A DNA stretch of 64,000 bases from Pseudomonas fluorescens (GCF_902497855.1 NZ_CABVHU010000005.1:186001-250000); one strand, 5' to 3'; positions 45,514 through 56,390 are shown, counted from the stretch's first letter. Program-made: numbers and translations. The notes: generated from the letters alone by a model not told the origin.

Positions 45514-45915
45514 ATGACTCAACTTCCAATCTTTACTTCAAAACTCGCCCGCTTTCTCTTCGGTCTCCTGGCCTGCTTCAGCCTCGGCATTGGCCTGATC
45601 GCCATCGTCGTACCGGGCCTGCCGACCACCGAGTTCATCCTGCTTGCCGCCTGGGCCGCGACTAAAAGCTCGCCGCGCCTGAGCGCCTGGCTGGAAAACC
45701 ATCGGCTGTTCGGTCCGATCCTGTGCAACTGGCGCAATGGCAAAATCATTGCCCGGCGAGCCAAGGTCAGCGCCACCGTCAGCATGCTGCTGTGCGCAGG
45801 CTTGATGCTCATCATGCTTGATCATGGCTGGCCAATTTACCTGGCCATCGCCGGCATGAGCCTGGGTAATGTGTGGATCTGGTCGCGGCCGGAATCACTG
45901 CCTCTGTCGTCCTGA
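45514..45915 (+). CDS. DUF454 (YbaN-like) inner membrane protein
   Basis: A 133-residue protein starting at the ATG at 45514 (TTG codons upstream have no better site). It has three or four hydrophobic segments (FLFGLLACFSLGIGLIAIVVPG, TTEFILLAAWAATKS, and a C-terminal pair) and the family stretch PGLPTTEFILLAAW. The function of this family is unknown. It lies 71 bases after haem oxygenase in the same direction, and a haem-related role is inference only. Confidence 0.8.
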   Translation: MTQLPIFTSKLARFLFGLLACFSLGIGLIAIVVPGLPTTEFILLAAWAATKSSPRLSAWLENHRLFGPILCNWRNGKIIARRAKVSATVSMLLCAGLMLIMLDHGWPIYLAIAGMSLGNVWIWSRPESLPLSS

Positions 45916-45931
45916 CAGACTGAGTCGCCAG

Positions 45932-46097
45932 CCTTCGCGAGCAAGCCCTGCTCCCACATCCAGGTCACACAGGAGATTACTTGTAGGAGCGAGCTTGCTC
46001 GCGATGGACTCAAGAGCGCCGAATTTAACCAGTAGACACGCGTTATCGTTAGCGACCATCGTCGGAACGCCGCCCGGAGCAAGCTCGCTCCTACAGA
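45932..46097. repeat. REP cluster (family A, with internal core)
   Basis: Three arms: CTTCGCGAGCAAGCCCTGCT, TGTAGGAGCGAGCTTGCTCG and GAGCAAGCTCGCTCCTACAG, with ACGCGTTATCGTT at 46038-46050. The second pair forms a long hairpin before the CoA-transferase gene. Confidence 0.85.
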
Positions 46098-46162
46098 GGG
46101 GATTTCATCCGGACGGTCGGTGTTTTGGTCTATGCTCGGGCTCTCGCTCCGGAGGGCCTTCG

Positions 46163-47512
46163 ATGACTGATCTACTCACGTCCATTCAAGCCGCACTCGG
46201 CTTGCCCCACACCCCGTTCCCGGTCACCTCGAGTGGTGCCCTGCCCTCGGCGTTTGCCGTGACTGACCTGGCTTGCGCCAGCATTGCCGCCGCCGGCCAG
46301 GCCATCGGCGAATTACTCAATCAACAAACCGGGCGCCTGCCCCACCTTGAGGTCGACCGGCGCCTGGCCTCGTTCTGGTTCTCGACCTCGATTCGCCCGG
46401 TGGGCTGGAGCGTGCCACCGCTGTGGGATGCGGTCGCGGGCGATTACGCGACAAAGGACGGCTGGATCCGCCTGCACACCAACGCCCCCCATCACCGCAC
46501 CGCCGCCGAACGCGTGCTCGGTATCTGCGCCGACCGCGCAGCGATGGCGAGCAAGGTTGCTCAATGGGCCAAAACCGACCTGGAACAGGCGGTGCTCGAC
46601 GCCGGAGGCTGTGCCGCCGAAATGCGATCCTGGGTGCAATGGCAGGCCCATCCCCAGGGTCAGGCCGTGAATGCCGAACCGCTGGTTCAGTTCGCTGCCA
46701 ACAGCGGTCAAAACGCAAAGCCGTGGCAAGGTTCGGTGGCGCAACCCCTGGCCGGGATCAAGGTGCTGGATCTGACTCGGGTACTCGCGGGACCTGTCGC
46801 CAGCCGCTTCCTCGCAGGGTTCGGCGCCGATGTACTGCGCATCGATCCTCCGACCTGGAACGAACCCGGCGTGGTGCCTGAAGTCACCCTGGGCAAACGC
46901 TGCGCGCGTCTGGACCTGCATGACAAGTCCGATCGCGAACTGTTCGAAGGCCTGCTCAAAGACGCTGACATCCTGCTCCATGGCTACCGCGCCGATGCGT
47001 TGGAGCGCCTGGGTTATGGCCTCGCCGAGCGCCAGCTAGTGGCGCCCGGACTGATCGATGTCTGCCTGAACGCCTACGGTTGGAGTGGCCCGTGGCAGAA
47101 CCGTCGCGGCTTCGACAGCCTGGTGCAGATGAGCAGCGGCATTGCCGAAGCCGGCATGCGCTGCAAGCATGCGGACAAACCGACACCCTTGCCCTTGCAA
47201 GCGCTCGATCACGCCACCGGGTATTTGATGGCGGCCAGTGCGATCAAGTTGCTGGTGCAACGGTTGAGTGACGGACGTGGCGGCTCGGCGCGATTGTCGC
47301 TGGCGCGGACGGCGAAGCTGCTGATCGAGGCTGGCGCCGGGACGGATGAGCCGTTGCGGGCGGAGGAAGTAAGCGATCAAGGGTTGTTGGTCGAGCAAAC
47401 GCCCTGGGGGCCGGCGCATCGGTTGCAGGTTCCTTTGAGAATTACCGGGACGCCGTTGCAGTGGGCGATTCCGGCTGGGGAACTGGGTTCACATCGCCCA
47501 TTGTGGTGGTGA
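46163..47512 (+). CDS. Family III CoA-transferase (CaiB/BaiF)
   Basis: A 449-residue protein starting at the ATG at 46163 with GGAGGGCC upstream. The C-terminal half carries the family III signature LAGIKVLDLTRVLAGPVASRFLAGFGADVLRI and LLKDADILLHGYRADALERLGYG, and the Asp that forms the thioester intermediate should lie near the DCFDS-type RGFDSLVQMSSG stretch. It would move CoA between carboxylic acids. The N-terminal 190 residues are less conserved. The gene is flanked by REP clusters with no partner, so the substrate is unknown. Confidence 0.83.
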   Translation: MTDLLTSIQAALGLPHTPFPVTSSGALPSAFAVTDLACASIAAAGQAIGELLNQQTGRLPHLEVDRRLASFWFSTSIRPVGWSVPPLWDAVAGDYATKDGWIRLHTNAPHHRTAAERVLGICADRAAMASKVAQWAKTDLEQAVLDAGGCAAEMRSWVQWQAHPQGQAVNAEPLVQFAANSGQNAKPWQGSVAQPLAGIKVLDLTRVLAGPVASRFLAGFGADVLRIDPPTWNEPGVVPEVTLGKRCARLDLHDKSDRELFEGLLKDADILLHGYRADALERLGYGLAERQLVAPGLIDVCLNAYGWSGPWQNRRGFDSLVQMSSGIAEAGMRCKHADKPTPLPLQALDHATGYLMAASAIKLLVQRLSDGRGGSARLSLARTAKLLIEAGAGTDEPLRAEEVSDQGLLVEQTPWGPAHRLQVPLRITGTPLQWAIPAGELGSHRPLWW

Positions 47513-47523
47513 CGATACCGGCC

Positions 47524-47672
47524 CCTTCGCGAGCAAGCCCGCTCCCACAGGAGATCGAGTTTACCTGGACGAACGTGGACTAATGAGGGAGCGGGCTTGC
47601 TCGCGAAGGCGGCGGCCCAGTCAATACCGATATCGCCTGATACACCGTTATTCAAGCAAGCTCGCCCCCACA
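47524..47672. repeat. REP cluster (family A)
   Basis: CTTCGCGAGCAAGCCCGCTC and GAGCGGGCTTGCTCGCGAAG face each other, and a third arm (TTCAAGCAAGCTCGCCCCCA) follows. It lies between the CoA-transferase and gcsR. Confidence 0.8.
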
Positions 47673-47774
47673 GGTCCAGCGTTCTCCACCCTTAAGTCCT
47701 GCGCAGGATTTCATCATTGGTCCGCGCCAAGGCATACTTGCCACCCTCCGCACGCCAGAACCAAAAACCGCCCC

Positions 47775-49283
47775 ATGCGTATCCACGTCAGCTTCATCGA
47801 CCGCGTCGGCATTACCCAGGAAGTCCTGGCGTTGCTCGGTGGGCGCAATCTCAACCTGGACGCGGTGGAAATGGTGCCGCCCAACGTCTACATCGACGCC
47901 CCGACCCTGAGCCCGCAAGTCCTCGAAGAGCTGCGCGATGCCTTGTTCAATGTACGTGGCGTGCAAGCGGTGACGGTGGTCGACATCCTCCCCGGGCAAC
48001 GTCGGCATTTGCAGCTCGATGCATTGCTCGCGGCAATGACCGACCCGGTGCTGGCGCTGGACAGCGCCGGCAAGGTGTTGCTGGCCAACCCGGCGTTGAT
48101 CGCCCTGTACGGTCGGGAACCGGCAGGTGAAAGCCTCGCCGACCTCTTCGCCGACGCATCACTGCTGGATGCCTTGCTGGAAAACGGCTTTCGCTTGCCG
48201 CTGCGCGAGATCACCGTCAACGGCCAGACCCTGTTGCTGGACGCCACCCCCATCACCGACGCCGGCGCCCTGCTCACGCTGTATCAACCGAACCGCATCG
48301 GCGAACGCCTCTCGGCGCTGCACCACGACCATGCCGAGGGCTTCGATGCGTTGCTGGGCGAGTCGCCGACGATTCGCACGCTCAAGGCCCGCGCCCAACG
48401 GGTCGCGGCGCTCGATGCGCCCTTGTTGATCCAGGGTGAAACCGGCACCGGCAAAGAACTGGTGGCCCGTGCCTGCCACGCCATCAGTGCCCGGCACAGC
48501 TCACCGTTCCTGGCGCTGAACTGCGCGGCATTGCCGGAGAACCTCGCCGAAAGCGAGCTGTTCGGCTACGCCCCCGGCGCGTTCACCGGCGCGCAACGGG
48601 GCGGCAAACCGGGGCTGATGGAGCTGGCCAACCAGGGCACGGTATTTCTCGATGAGATCGGCGAGATGTCGCCTTACTTGCAGGCGAAGCTGTTGCGGTT
48701 CCTCAATGACGGCAGCTTCCGCCGAGTGGGCGGTGATCGAGAGGTGAAGGTCAACGTGCGGATTCTCAGCGCGACCCATCGGGACCTGGAAAAAATGGTC
48801 AGCGAAGGTTCGTTTCGCGAAGACCTGTTCTATCGTCTCAACGTCCTGAACGTCGAAGTCCCGCCGCTACGCGAACGCGGCCAGGACATTTTGCTGCTGG
48901 CGCGCTATTTCATGCAGCAGGCCTGCGCGCAGATCCAGCGCCCGGTCTGTCGCCTGGCGCCGGGCACCTACCCGGCACTGCTGGGTAACCGCTGGCCTGG
49001 CAACGTGCGGCAACTGCAGAACGTGATCTTCCGCGCCGCAGCGATTTGCGAAAGCAGTGTGGTGGACATTGGCGACCTCGACATTGCCGGCACCTCCGTG
49101 GCGCGTCAGAGCGACAGTGAAGTCGATAGCCTTGAGCAAGCCATGGAAGAGTTCGAGAAGACGCTGCTGGAAAAACTCTACGTCAGTTATCCCTCTACTC
49201 GCCAACTGGCCAGCCGTCTGCAGACTTCCCACACCGCTATCGCCCATCGGTTGCGCAAGTACGGGATTCCCAACAAGCCGTAA
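47775..49283 (+). CDS. gcsR: GcsR-like sigma-54-dependent activator of glycine cleavage
   Basis: The 502-residue protein has an N-terminal ACT domain (about 1-75, [20 protein letters not shown]), a PAS domain (about 80-190), a sigma-54 AAA+ domain (about 200-430) with Walker [13 protein letters not shown], the loop [16 protein letters not shown] that contacts sigma-54, and Walker [12 protein letters not shown], and a C-terminal Fis-type helix-turn-helix. It should bind glycine through ACT and drive gcvH transcription. It resembles TyrR but its context fits GcsR of P. aeruginosa. Confidence 0.88.
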   Translation: MRIHVSFIDRVGITQEVLALLGGRNLNLDAVEMVPPNVYIDAPTLSPQVLEELRDALFNVRGVQAVTVVDILPGQRRHLQLDALLAAMTDPVLALDSAGKVLLANPALIALYGREPAGESLADLFADASLLDALLENGFRLPLREITVNGQTLLLDATPITDAGALLTLYQPNRIGERLSALHHDHAEGFDALLGESPTIRTLKARAQRVAALDAPLLIQGETGTGKELVARACHAISARHSSPFLALNCAALPENLAESELFGYAPGAFTGAQRGGKPGLMELANQGTVFLDEIGEMSPYLQAKLLRFLNDGSFRRVGGDREVKVNVRILSATHRDLEKMVSEGSFREDLFYRLNVLNVEVPPLRERGQDILLLARYFMQQACAQIQRPVCRLAPGTYPALLGNRWPGNVRQLQNVIFRAAAICESSVVDIGDLDIAGTSVARQSDSEVDSLEQAMEEFEKTLLEKLYVSYPSTRQLASRLQTSHTAIAHRLRKYGIPNKP

Positions 49284-49313
49284 GGCTGAGAATTCATTCT
49301 CATAACCCATACC

Positions 49314-49405
49314 CCTGTGGGAGCGAGCCTGCTCGCGAAGAGGGAGTGTCAGTCACATTGATGTGTCTGGTACTCCGCTTTCGCGAGCAGGCTCGCTCCC
49401 ACAGG
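49314..49405. repeat. REP doublet (family A)
   Basis: CCTGTGGGAGCGAGCCTGCT and AGCAGGCTCGCTCCCACAGG flank a spacer with GTGTCAGTCACATTGATG. It lies between gcsR and its target operators. Confidence 0.88.
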
Positions 49406-49448
49406 TTTTATGTCCAGCCTGTAAACCTCCTCAAAAGCGACCTCCACC

Positions 49449-49466
49449 TGTACGGAAAGCGCTACA
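49449..49466. promoter_or_regulatory. Candidate GcsR operator 1
   Basis: TGTACGGAAAGCGCTACA, an 18-base partial dyad with TGTA/TACA ends. It resembles the 18-base GcsR repeats (TGTAACG-N4-CGTTCCG-like) of P. aeruginosa in length, end bases and spacing to a sigma-54 promoter. Confidence 0.6.
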
Positions 49467-49467
49467 G

Positions 49468-49485
49468 TGGAACGATATCGCTACA
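49468..49485. promoter_or_regulatory. Candidate GcsR operator 2
   Basis: TGGAACGATATCGCTACA, an 18-base dyad starting two bases after operator 1's end, so the two form a tandem pair. Confidence 0.6.
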
Positions 49486-49548
49486 CCCTCCCCTGATAGC
49501 CGCTGCGCAAGGCTTTGATCCACCTAAGCTTTTTTCTTTGCCTCCGGC

Positions 49549-49566
49549 TGTAGCGATTTCGCTACA
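49549..49566. promoter_or_regulatory. Candidate GcsR operator 3
   Basis: TGTAGCGATTTCGCTACA is a near-perfect palindrome (TGTAGCGA/TCGCTACA) and the best of the three dyads. It lies about 110 bases upstream of the predicted start site of gcvH transcription. Confidence 0.65.
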
Positions 49567-49630
49567 GCCATAGGATGCCTTCGCCTCACAAAACTACATA
49601 ACTATTTGATTTATAAAGAATAAATAACAT

Positions 49631-49646
49631 TGGCAGCAAACTTGCT
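49631..49646 (+). promoter_or_regulatory. Sigma-54 promoter of gcvH
   Basis: TGGCAGCAAACTTGCT fits the -24/-12 consensus TGGCAC-N5-TTGC(A/T) with only one base off in the first element. Transcription should begin near 49657, giving a 70-base leader to gcvH. Confidence 0.85.
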
Positions 49647-49729
49647 TAGTAACCACTCATAAAACAGGGCATTGCCCCAGCATTCCCCACCGCGTCCACC
49701 AGACGAGTCTGGCCCCCTTAGGAGTTTCC

Positions 49730-50113
49730 ATGAGCGAATTGCGTTTTACTGAAGATCACGAATGGCTGCGCACCGAAGCTGACGGTAGCGTCACAGTTGG
49801 CATCACCGCTTTCGCACAGAACGCCCTGGGCGACGTGGTTTTCGTACAACTGCCTGAGCTGCAGTCCTACGACAAAGGTGCTGAAGCCGCCACCGTGGAA
49901 TCGGTGAAAGCCGCCAGCGGTGTGTACATGCCACTCGACGGTGAAGTGTTGGAAGTGAACCCGGCACTCGACAGCAGCCCGGAACTGGTCAACGAAGATC
50001 CGCTGGGCGAAGGCTGGTTCTTCCGTTTCCAGCCCACCGACGCCTCGGCTGTTGCCAAATTGCTGGATCAAGACACCTACGACCGTCTGATCAAAGCCAA
50101 CGCCGAAGCCTGA
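49730..50113 (+). CDS. gcvH: Glycine cleavage system H protein
   Basis: A 127-residue lipoyl carrier. The lipoylated lysine lies in [18 protein letters not shown] (about residue 63). It shuttles the aminomethyl group from GcvP to GcvT and on to lipoamide dehydrogenase. AGGAG precedes the start. It is the first gene of the sigma-54-driven cluster, and gcvP follows 11 bases later. Confidence 0.95.
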   Translation: MSELRFTEDHEWLRTEADGSVTVGITAFAQNALGDVVFVQLPELQSYDKGAEAATVESVKAASGVYMPLDGEVLEVNPALDSSPELVNEDPLGEGWFFRFQPTDASAVAKLLDQDTYDRLIKANAEA

Positions 50114-50124
50114 GGAGCGCTGAC

Positions 50125-52986
50125 ATGACTCAAGTACCTTCTGTAAATGTGACAACCGCCAACGAATTCATCGCCCGCCACATCGGCCCGCGCGCAGGCG
50201 ACGAGCAAGCCATGCTCAACAGCCTCGGTTTCGACTCCCTGGAAGCCCTGAGCGCCAGCGTCATTCCGGACAGCATCAAAGGCACCAGCGTGCTCGGCAT
50301 GGACGACGGTTTGAGCGAAGCCGACGCACTGGCTTTGATCAAATCCATCGCCAGCAAGAACCAGCTGTTCAAGACCTACATCGGCCAGGGCTACTACGGC
50401 ACCCACACGCCGTCGCCGATCCTGCGCAACCTGCTGGAAAACCCGGCCTGGTACACCGCCTACACCCCGTACCAGCCGGAGATTTCCCAGGGCCGTCTCG
50501 AAGCGCTGCTGAACTTCCAGACCCTGATCAGCGACCTGACCGGCCTGCCGATCGCCAACGCCTCGCTGCTGGATGAAGCCACCGCCGCCGCCGAAGCCAT
50601 GACCTTCTGCAAACGCCTGAGCAAGAACAAGGGCAGCCACGCGTTCTTCGCGTCGGTGCATTGCCACCCGCAAACCCTCGACGTGCTGCGCACCCGTGCC
50701 GAGCCGCTGGGCATCGACGTTGTGGTCGGCGACGAGCAGGAACTGACTGACGTGACGCCGTTCTTCGGCGCCCTGCTGCAATATCCGGCGAGCAACGGTG
50801 ATGTATTCGACTACCGCGAGCTGACCGAGCGCTTCCACGCTGCCAACGCGTTGGTGGCCGTTGCCGCCGACCTGCTGGCCCTGACCCTGCTGGCCCCGCC
50901 GGGCGAATTCGGTGCCGACGTGGCCATCGGCAGTGCGCAACGCTTCGGCGTGCCGCTGGGCTTCGGTGGCCCGCACGCGGCGTACTTCTCCACCAAGGAT
51001 GCGTTCAAGCGCGACATGCCGGGCCGTCTGGTCGGCGTCTCCGTGGACCGTTTCGGCAAGCCGGCCCTGCGCCTGGCGATGCAGACCCGCGAGCAGCATA
51101 TCCGTCGCGAGAAAGCCACCAGCAACATCTGCACCGCCCAGGTGCTGTTGGCCAACATTGCCAGCATGTACGCCGTCTACCACGGCCCGAAAGGCCTGAC
51201 GCAGATCGCCCGGCGCGTGCATCACCTGACCGCGATCCTCGCCAACGGCTTGAGCGCATTGGGCCTGACTGTCGAGCAAGCCAGCTTCTTCGACACACTG
51301 ACGGTCAAGACCGGCGCGCAAACCGCTGCCTTGCACGACAAGGCTCGCGCCCAGCGCATCAACCTGCGTGTGGTAGATGGCGAGCGCCTGGGTCTGTCCC
51401 TGGATGAAACCACCAGCCAGGCCGACGTTGAAACCCTGTGGAGCGTGCTGGCCGACGGTAAGGTGCTGCCAGACTTCGCCGCCCTCGCCGCCTCGGTCGA
51501 CAGCACCCTCCCGGCCGCGCTGGTTCGCCAGTCGCCGATCCTCAGCCACCCGGTGTTCAACCGTTACCACTCGGAAACCGAGCTGATGCGCTACCTGCGC
51601 AAGCTCGCCGACAAGGACCTGGCGCTGGATCGCACCATGATTCCGCTGGGTTCCTGCACCATGAAACTCAACGCCGCCAGCGAAATGATCCCGGTGACCT
51701 GGGCCGAATTCGGCGCCCTGCACCCGTTCGCCCCGGCCGAGCAAAGCGCCGGTTATCAGCAGCTGACCGATGAACTGGAAGCGATGCTCTGCGCCGCCAC
51801 CGGTTATGACTCGATTTCCCTGCAACCTAACGCCGGCTCCCAAGGTGAATACGCCGGTCTGCTGGCAATTCGTGCCTACCACCAGAGCCGTGGCGAAGAC
51901 CGCCGCGACATCTGCCTGATCCCGTCGTCCGCCCACGGCACCAACCCGGCTACCGCCAACATGGCTGGCATGCGCGTGGTCGTCACCGCTTGCGATGCCC
52001 GCGGCAACGTCGACATCGAAGACCTGCGCGCCAAGGCCATCGAGCACCGCGAGCATCTCGCGGCATTGATGATCACCTACCCGTCGACCCACGGCGTGTT
52101 CGAAGAAGGCATCCGTGAAATCTGCGGCATCATTCATGACAATGGCGGCCAGGTGTACATCGACGGCGCCAACATGAACGCCATGGTCGGCCTCTGCGCA
52201 CCGGGCAAGTTCGGCGGCGACGTGTCGCACCTGAACCTGCACAAGACGTTCTGCATTCCCCATGGCGGTGGCGGCCCGGGCGTCGGCCCGATCGGCGTCA
52301 AGTCGCACCTGACCCCGTTCCTGCCGGGCCACGCCCAGATGGAACGCAAGGAAGGCGCGGTCTGCGCGGCACCGTTCGGCAGCGCGAGCATTCTGCCAAT
52401 CACCTGGATGTACATCCGGATGATGGGTGGCGCCGGCCTCAAGCGTGCTTCGCAACTGGCGATCCTGAATGCCAACTACATTTCCCGTCGTCTCGAAGAG
52501 CATTACCCAGTGCTGTACACCGGCAGCAACGGTCTGGTGGCGCACGAATGCATCCTCGACCTGCGTCCGTTGAAAGACAGCAGCGGCATCAGCGTCGATG
52601 ACGTCGCCAAGCGCCTGATCGACTTCGGCTTCCATGCCCCGACCATGTCGTTCCCGGTCGCCGGCACGCTGATGATCGAGCCGACCGAAAGCGAATCCAG
52701 GGAAGAACTGGACCGCTTCTGCGACGCCATGATCCGCATCCGCGAAGAAATCCGCGCGGTGGAAAACGGCACCCTGGACAAGGACGATAACCCGCTGAAA
52801 AACGCCCCGCACACCGCGGCGGAAATCGTCGGCGAGTGGACGCACCCGTACAGCCGTGAGCAAGCGGTATACCCGGTCGCGTCGCTGATCGAAGGTAAGT
52901 ACTGGCCACCGGTCGGCCGGGTCGACAACGTGTTTGGCGATCGCAACCTGGTTTGCGCCTGCCCGTCGATCGAAAGCTACGCTTAA
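50125..52986 (+). CDS. gcvP: Glycine dehydrogenase (decarboxylating), P protein
   Basis: A 953-residue PLP enzyme that decarboxylates glycine and passes the aminomethyl group to GcvH. The N-terminal and C-terminal halves are related in fold, as in the fused P protein. The PLP lysine lies in [18 protein letters not shown] (about residue 705). A hairpin with T-run follows its stop. It is translationally near gcvH (11 bases). Confidence 0.96.
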   Translation: MTQVPSVNVTTANEFIARHIGPRAGDEQAMLNSLGFDSLEALSASVIPDSIKGTSVLGMDDGLSEADALALIKSIASKNQLFKTYIGQGYYGTHTPSPILRNLLENPAWYTAYTPYQPEISQGRLEALLNFQTLISDLTGLPIANASLLDEATAAAEAMTFCKRLSKNKGSHAFFASVHCHPQTLDVLRTRAEPLGIDVVVGDEQELTDVTPFFGALLQYPASNGDVFDYRELTERFHAANALVAVAADLLALTLLAPPGEFGADVAIGSAQRFGVPLGFGGPHAAYFSTKDAFKRDMPGRLVGVSVDRFGKPALRLAMQTREQHIRREKATSNICTAQVLLANIASMYAVYHGPKGLTQIARRVHHLTAILANGLSALGLTVEQASFFDTLTVKTGAQTAALHDKARAQRINLRVVDGERLGLSLDETTSQADVETLWSVLADGKVLPDFAALAASVDSTLPAALVRQSPILSHPVFNRYHSETELMRYLRKLADKDLALDRTMIPLGSCTMKLNAASEMIPVTWAEFGALHPFAPAEQSAGYQQLTDELEAMLCAATGYDSISLQPNAGSQGEYAGLLAIRAYHQSRGEDRRDICLIPSSAHGTNPATANMAGMRVVVTACDARGNVDIEDLRAKAIEHREHLAALMITYPSTHGVFEEGIREICGIIHDNGGQVYIDGANMNAMVGLCAPGKFGGDVSHLNLHKTFCIPHGGGGPGVGPIGVKSHLTPFLPGHAQMERKEGAVCAAPFGSASILPITWMYIRMMGGAGLKRASQLAILNANYISRRLEEHYPVLYTGSNGLVAHECILDLRPLKDSSGISVDDVAKRLIDFGFHAPTMSFPVAGTLMIEPTESESREELDRFCDAMIRIREEIRAVENGTLDKDDNPLKNAPHTAAEIVGEWTHPYSREQAVYPVASLIEGKYWPPVGRVDNVFGDRNLVCACPSIESYA

Positions 52987-52993
52987 ACGAATA

Positions 52994-53021
52994 AGGGGGC
53001 GGGTTCGCTCGCCCCCCTTTT
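52994..53021 (+). terminator. Terminator-like hairpin after gcvP
   Basis: GC-rich stem AGGGGGCG/CGCCCCCCT with loop GGTTCGCT followed by TTTT. It could end or reduce transcription before sdaA. Confidence 0.7.
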
Positions 53022-53040
53022 CAAGTACGCCACAAAACCA

Positions 53041-53131
53041 CTGTAGGAGCTGGCTTGCCAGCGAAGACGGCAGATCAGCCGACACAAATGTTGCCTGACA
53101 CACCGCCTTCGCTGGCAAGCCAGCTCCTACA
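53041..53131. repeat. REP doublet (family A)
   Basis: CTGTAGGAGCTGGCTTGCCA and TGGCAAGCCAGCTCCTACAA flank a spacer between gcvP and sdaA. Confidence 0.88.
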
Positions 53132-53169
53132 AAATCGAATTTCACTCAAGGTTGATGCTGACCCTATAT

Positions 53170-53177
53170 AACAAGAA
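53170..53177 (+). promoter_or_regulatory. Possible Crc/Hfq (AANAANAA) motif before sdaA
   Basis: AACAAGAA lies 15 bases before the sdaA ATG, just ahead of the GGAG ribosome site. Confidence 0.45.
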
Positions 53178-53191
53178 ACCGGAGAACAACC

Positions 53192-54568
<1,377 letters not shown>

Positions 54569-54606
54569 TGCCCACGCGCATCCGCACACTTTTTCAGGAG
54601 CTGAAT

Positions 54607-55731
54607 ATGTCCACCGAACCATTGCTGAAAACCCCGCTGCACGCCCTGCACATCGAACTCGGCGCGCGCATGGTGCCGTTCGCCGGCTATGACATGCCGG
54701 TGCAGTATCCGCTGGGCGTGATGAAAGAACACCAGCACACCCGTGAGCAGGCCGGGCTGTTCGATGTCTCGCACATGGGCCAGATCCGCCTGACCGGCGC
54801 CAATGCCGCCAAGGCTTTGGAAACCCTGGTACCGGTGGACATCATCGACCTGCCGGTGGGCATGCAGCGTTACGCCATGTTCACCAACGAGACCGGGGGC
54901 ATTCTCGACGACCTGATGGTCGCCAACCTGGGTGACGACGAACTGTTCCTGGTGGTCAACGCGGCCTGCAAGGATCAGGACCTGGCGCATCTGCAACAGC
55001 AGATCGGCGACCAGTGCACGATCGAGCCACTGTTCGAAGAGCGTGCCCTGCTCGCGCTGCAAGGCCCGGCTGCCGTCACCGTGCTCGCACGCCTGGCGCC
55101 TACCGTTGCGAAGATGACCTTCATGCAGTTTGCCCCCGTGCAACTGCTGGGCGCGGACTGCTTTGTCAGCCGTTCGGGCTACACCGGTGAAGACGGGTTC
55201 GAAATTTCCGTGCCGGCCGCCAGCGCCGAAGCCCTGGCTCGTGCCCTGCTGGCCGAACCCGAAGTGGCGGCCATCGGCCTTGGCGCCCGCGATTCCCTGC
55301 GCCTGGAAGCCGGCCTGTGCCTCTACGGCCACGACATGAACACCGAGACCTCCCCGATCGAGGCGAGCCTGCTGTGGGCGATCTCCAAGCCTCGCCGTGC
55401 CGACGGTGCGCGGGCCGGTGGTTTCCCTGGCGCTGAAAATGTATTCGCCCACCAGCAAGCCGGTGTCAGCCGCAAGCGCGTGGGTCTGCTGCCGCAGGAA
55501 CGTACGCCAGTGCGCGAAGGCGCAGAGATCGTCAACGAGGCAGGCGACATTATTGGTACCGTGTGCAGCGGCGGTTTCGGTCCGACCCTGGGTGGCCCGC
55601 TGGCCATGGGTTACCTCGACCATGCTTATACCGCTCTCGATACCCCGGTATGGGCGATTGTGCGTGGGAAAAAGGTGCCTTTGCTTGTAAGCAAAATGCC
55701 ATTTGTTCCACAACGCTACTACCGCGGCTGA
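54607..55731 (+). CDS. gcvT: Aminomethyltransferase, glycine cleavage T protein
   Basis: The 374-residue tetrahydrofolate-dependent enzyme starts at the ATG at 54607 (AGGAGCTGAAT upstream). Family stretches are [25 protein letters not shown] (folate-site aspartate region), [22 protein letters not shown] and the C-terminal GYTS-type GGPLAMGYL. It releases ammonia and makes 5,10-methylene-THF from the aminomethyl-lipoyl of GcvH. It is last in the cluster; a terminator-like hairpin follows about 200 bases later. Confidence 0.95.
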   Translation: MSTEPLLKTPLHALHIELGARMVPFAGYDMPVQYPLGVMKEHQHTREQAGLFDVSHMGQIRLTGANAAKALETLVPVDIIDLPVGMQRYAMFTNETGGILDDLMVANLGDDELFLVVNAACKDQDLAHLQQQIGDQCTIEPLFEERALLALQGPAAVTVLARLAPTVAKMTFMQFAPVQLLGADCFVSRSGYTGEDGFEISVPAASAEALARALLAEPEVAAIGLGARDSLRLEAGLCLYGHDMNTETSPIEASLLWAISKPRRADGARAGGFPGAENVFAHQQAGVSRKRVGLLPQERTPVREGAEIVNEAGDIIGTVCSGGFGPTLGGPLAMGYLDHAYTALDTPVWAIVRGKKVPLLVSKMPFVPQRYYRG

Positions 55732-55752
55732 TTGACTGTTTCTATAAGTAAC

Positions 55753-55815
55753 GCGGTTGCGTTAATAGTGCACTAATGTGTAACGCAACCGCCATAAAAC
55801 AGTGCAGCTGCACTG
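55753..55815. repeat. Cluster of three palindromes after gcvT
   Basis: Within 63 bases are a 12-base inverted repeat (GCGGTTGCGTTA / TAACGCAACCGC), a 10-base palindrome in its loop (TAGTGCACTA, 55766-55775) and a 16-base perfect palindrome (CAGTGCAGCTGCACTG, 55800-55815). No T-run follows, and the cluster is not REP-like. Confidence 0.7.
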
Positions 55816-55927
55816 CTCTAAGCTTCGTTTATGAACCTTGCTTATAACGATTGAAAACAACTGAACACCTCTAACGCATAAGCCAGCACTAGTTACGCCC
55901 CATGCGGGTCGACGCTAGCAAATCCGG

Positions 55928-55950
55928 GCCCTTCACAGGGCTTGTTTTTT
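55928..55950 (+). terminator. Probable terminator of gcvT
   Basis: Stem GCCCT/AGGGC with loop TCAC followed by TTGTTTTTT, about 200 bases after the gcvT stop. Confidence 0.6.
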
Positions 55951-56135
55951 CTCCCGTAGTTGGCGTAGAGTTTGTTCACTGTGTTTGCATGGGTCGCTTG
56001 GAATCGTGACCTGGGCAGTAGCCTACAAGTTAGCTACATCCCGTTCGACGTCTTCTTACTCTCCTGCAACCAGCCCCAGTACTCTTTCATGAGAAGGAGA
56101 CTGTCATTAATTTTTTGCGTCAAAGGAAATAAGAA
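55951..56135 (+). promoter_or_regulatory. Promoter and long leader of the cold-shock gene
   Basis: No gene is seen in these 185 bases. Cold-shock genes normally have long structured leaders, and this stretch fits that role. It ends with an A-rich AAAGGAAATAAGAA ribosome site. Confidence 0.5.
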
Positions 56136-56348
56136 ATGTCCCAACGTCAGAGCGGTACCGTCAAGTGGTTTAACGACGAGAAAGGTTTTGGTTTTATCAC
56201 TCCTGAAAGCGGTCCGGATCTGTTCGTGCATTTCCGCGCCATCCAGGGCAACGGCTTCAAGAGCCTGAAAGAAGGCCAGAAAGTGACTTTCGTTGCTGTG
56301 CAAGGCCAGAAAGGCATGCAGGCTGACGAGGTACAGGCAGAAGCCTAA
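56136..56348 (+). CDS. CspA-family cold-shock protein
   Basis: A 70-residue RNA chaperone of one cold-shock domain, with RNP1-like KGFGFITPE and RNP2-like LFVHFRAIQ. It binds single-stranded RNA and DNA and unwinds structure at low temperature. The strong AAGGAAATAAGAA site and long leader are usual for this family. A perfect terminator follows. Confidence 0.93.
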   Translation: MSQRQSGTVKWFNDEKGFGFITPESGPDLFVHFRAIQGNGFKSLKEGQKVTFVAVQGQKGMQADEVQAEA

Positions 56349-56364
56349 TCTTCTGTTACGAAAA

Positions 56365-56390
56365 AGCCCCTGATGCTGACATCAGGGGCT
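56365..56390 (+). terminator. Rho-independent terminator of the cold-shock gene
   Basis: Stem AGCCCCTGAT/ATCAGGGGCT with loop GCTGAC and a run of T. Confidence 0.9.

Noticed and set aside
49406..49729. Possible glycine riboswitch upstream of gcvH
   Set aside because: No tandem aptamer structure was recognised, and the sigma-54 promoter leaves only about 70 bases of leader, too short for a tandem glycine riboswitch.
50077..53145. Minus-strand open frame of 1022 codons opposite gcvP
   Set aside because: It mirrors the GC-rich codon use of gcvP on the other strand, has low-complexity His/Arg/Gly/Gln-rich protein and no ribosome site or domain.
55732..56135. Possible unannotated gene between gcvT and the cold-shock gene
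   Set aside because: The short frames there have no ribosome site or protein-like composition; palindromes and a leader explain the stretch better.
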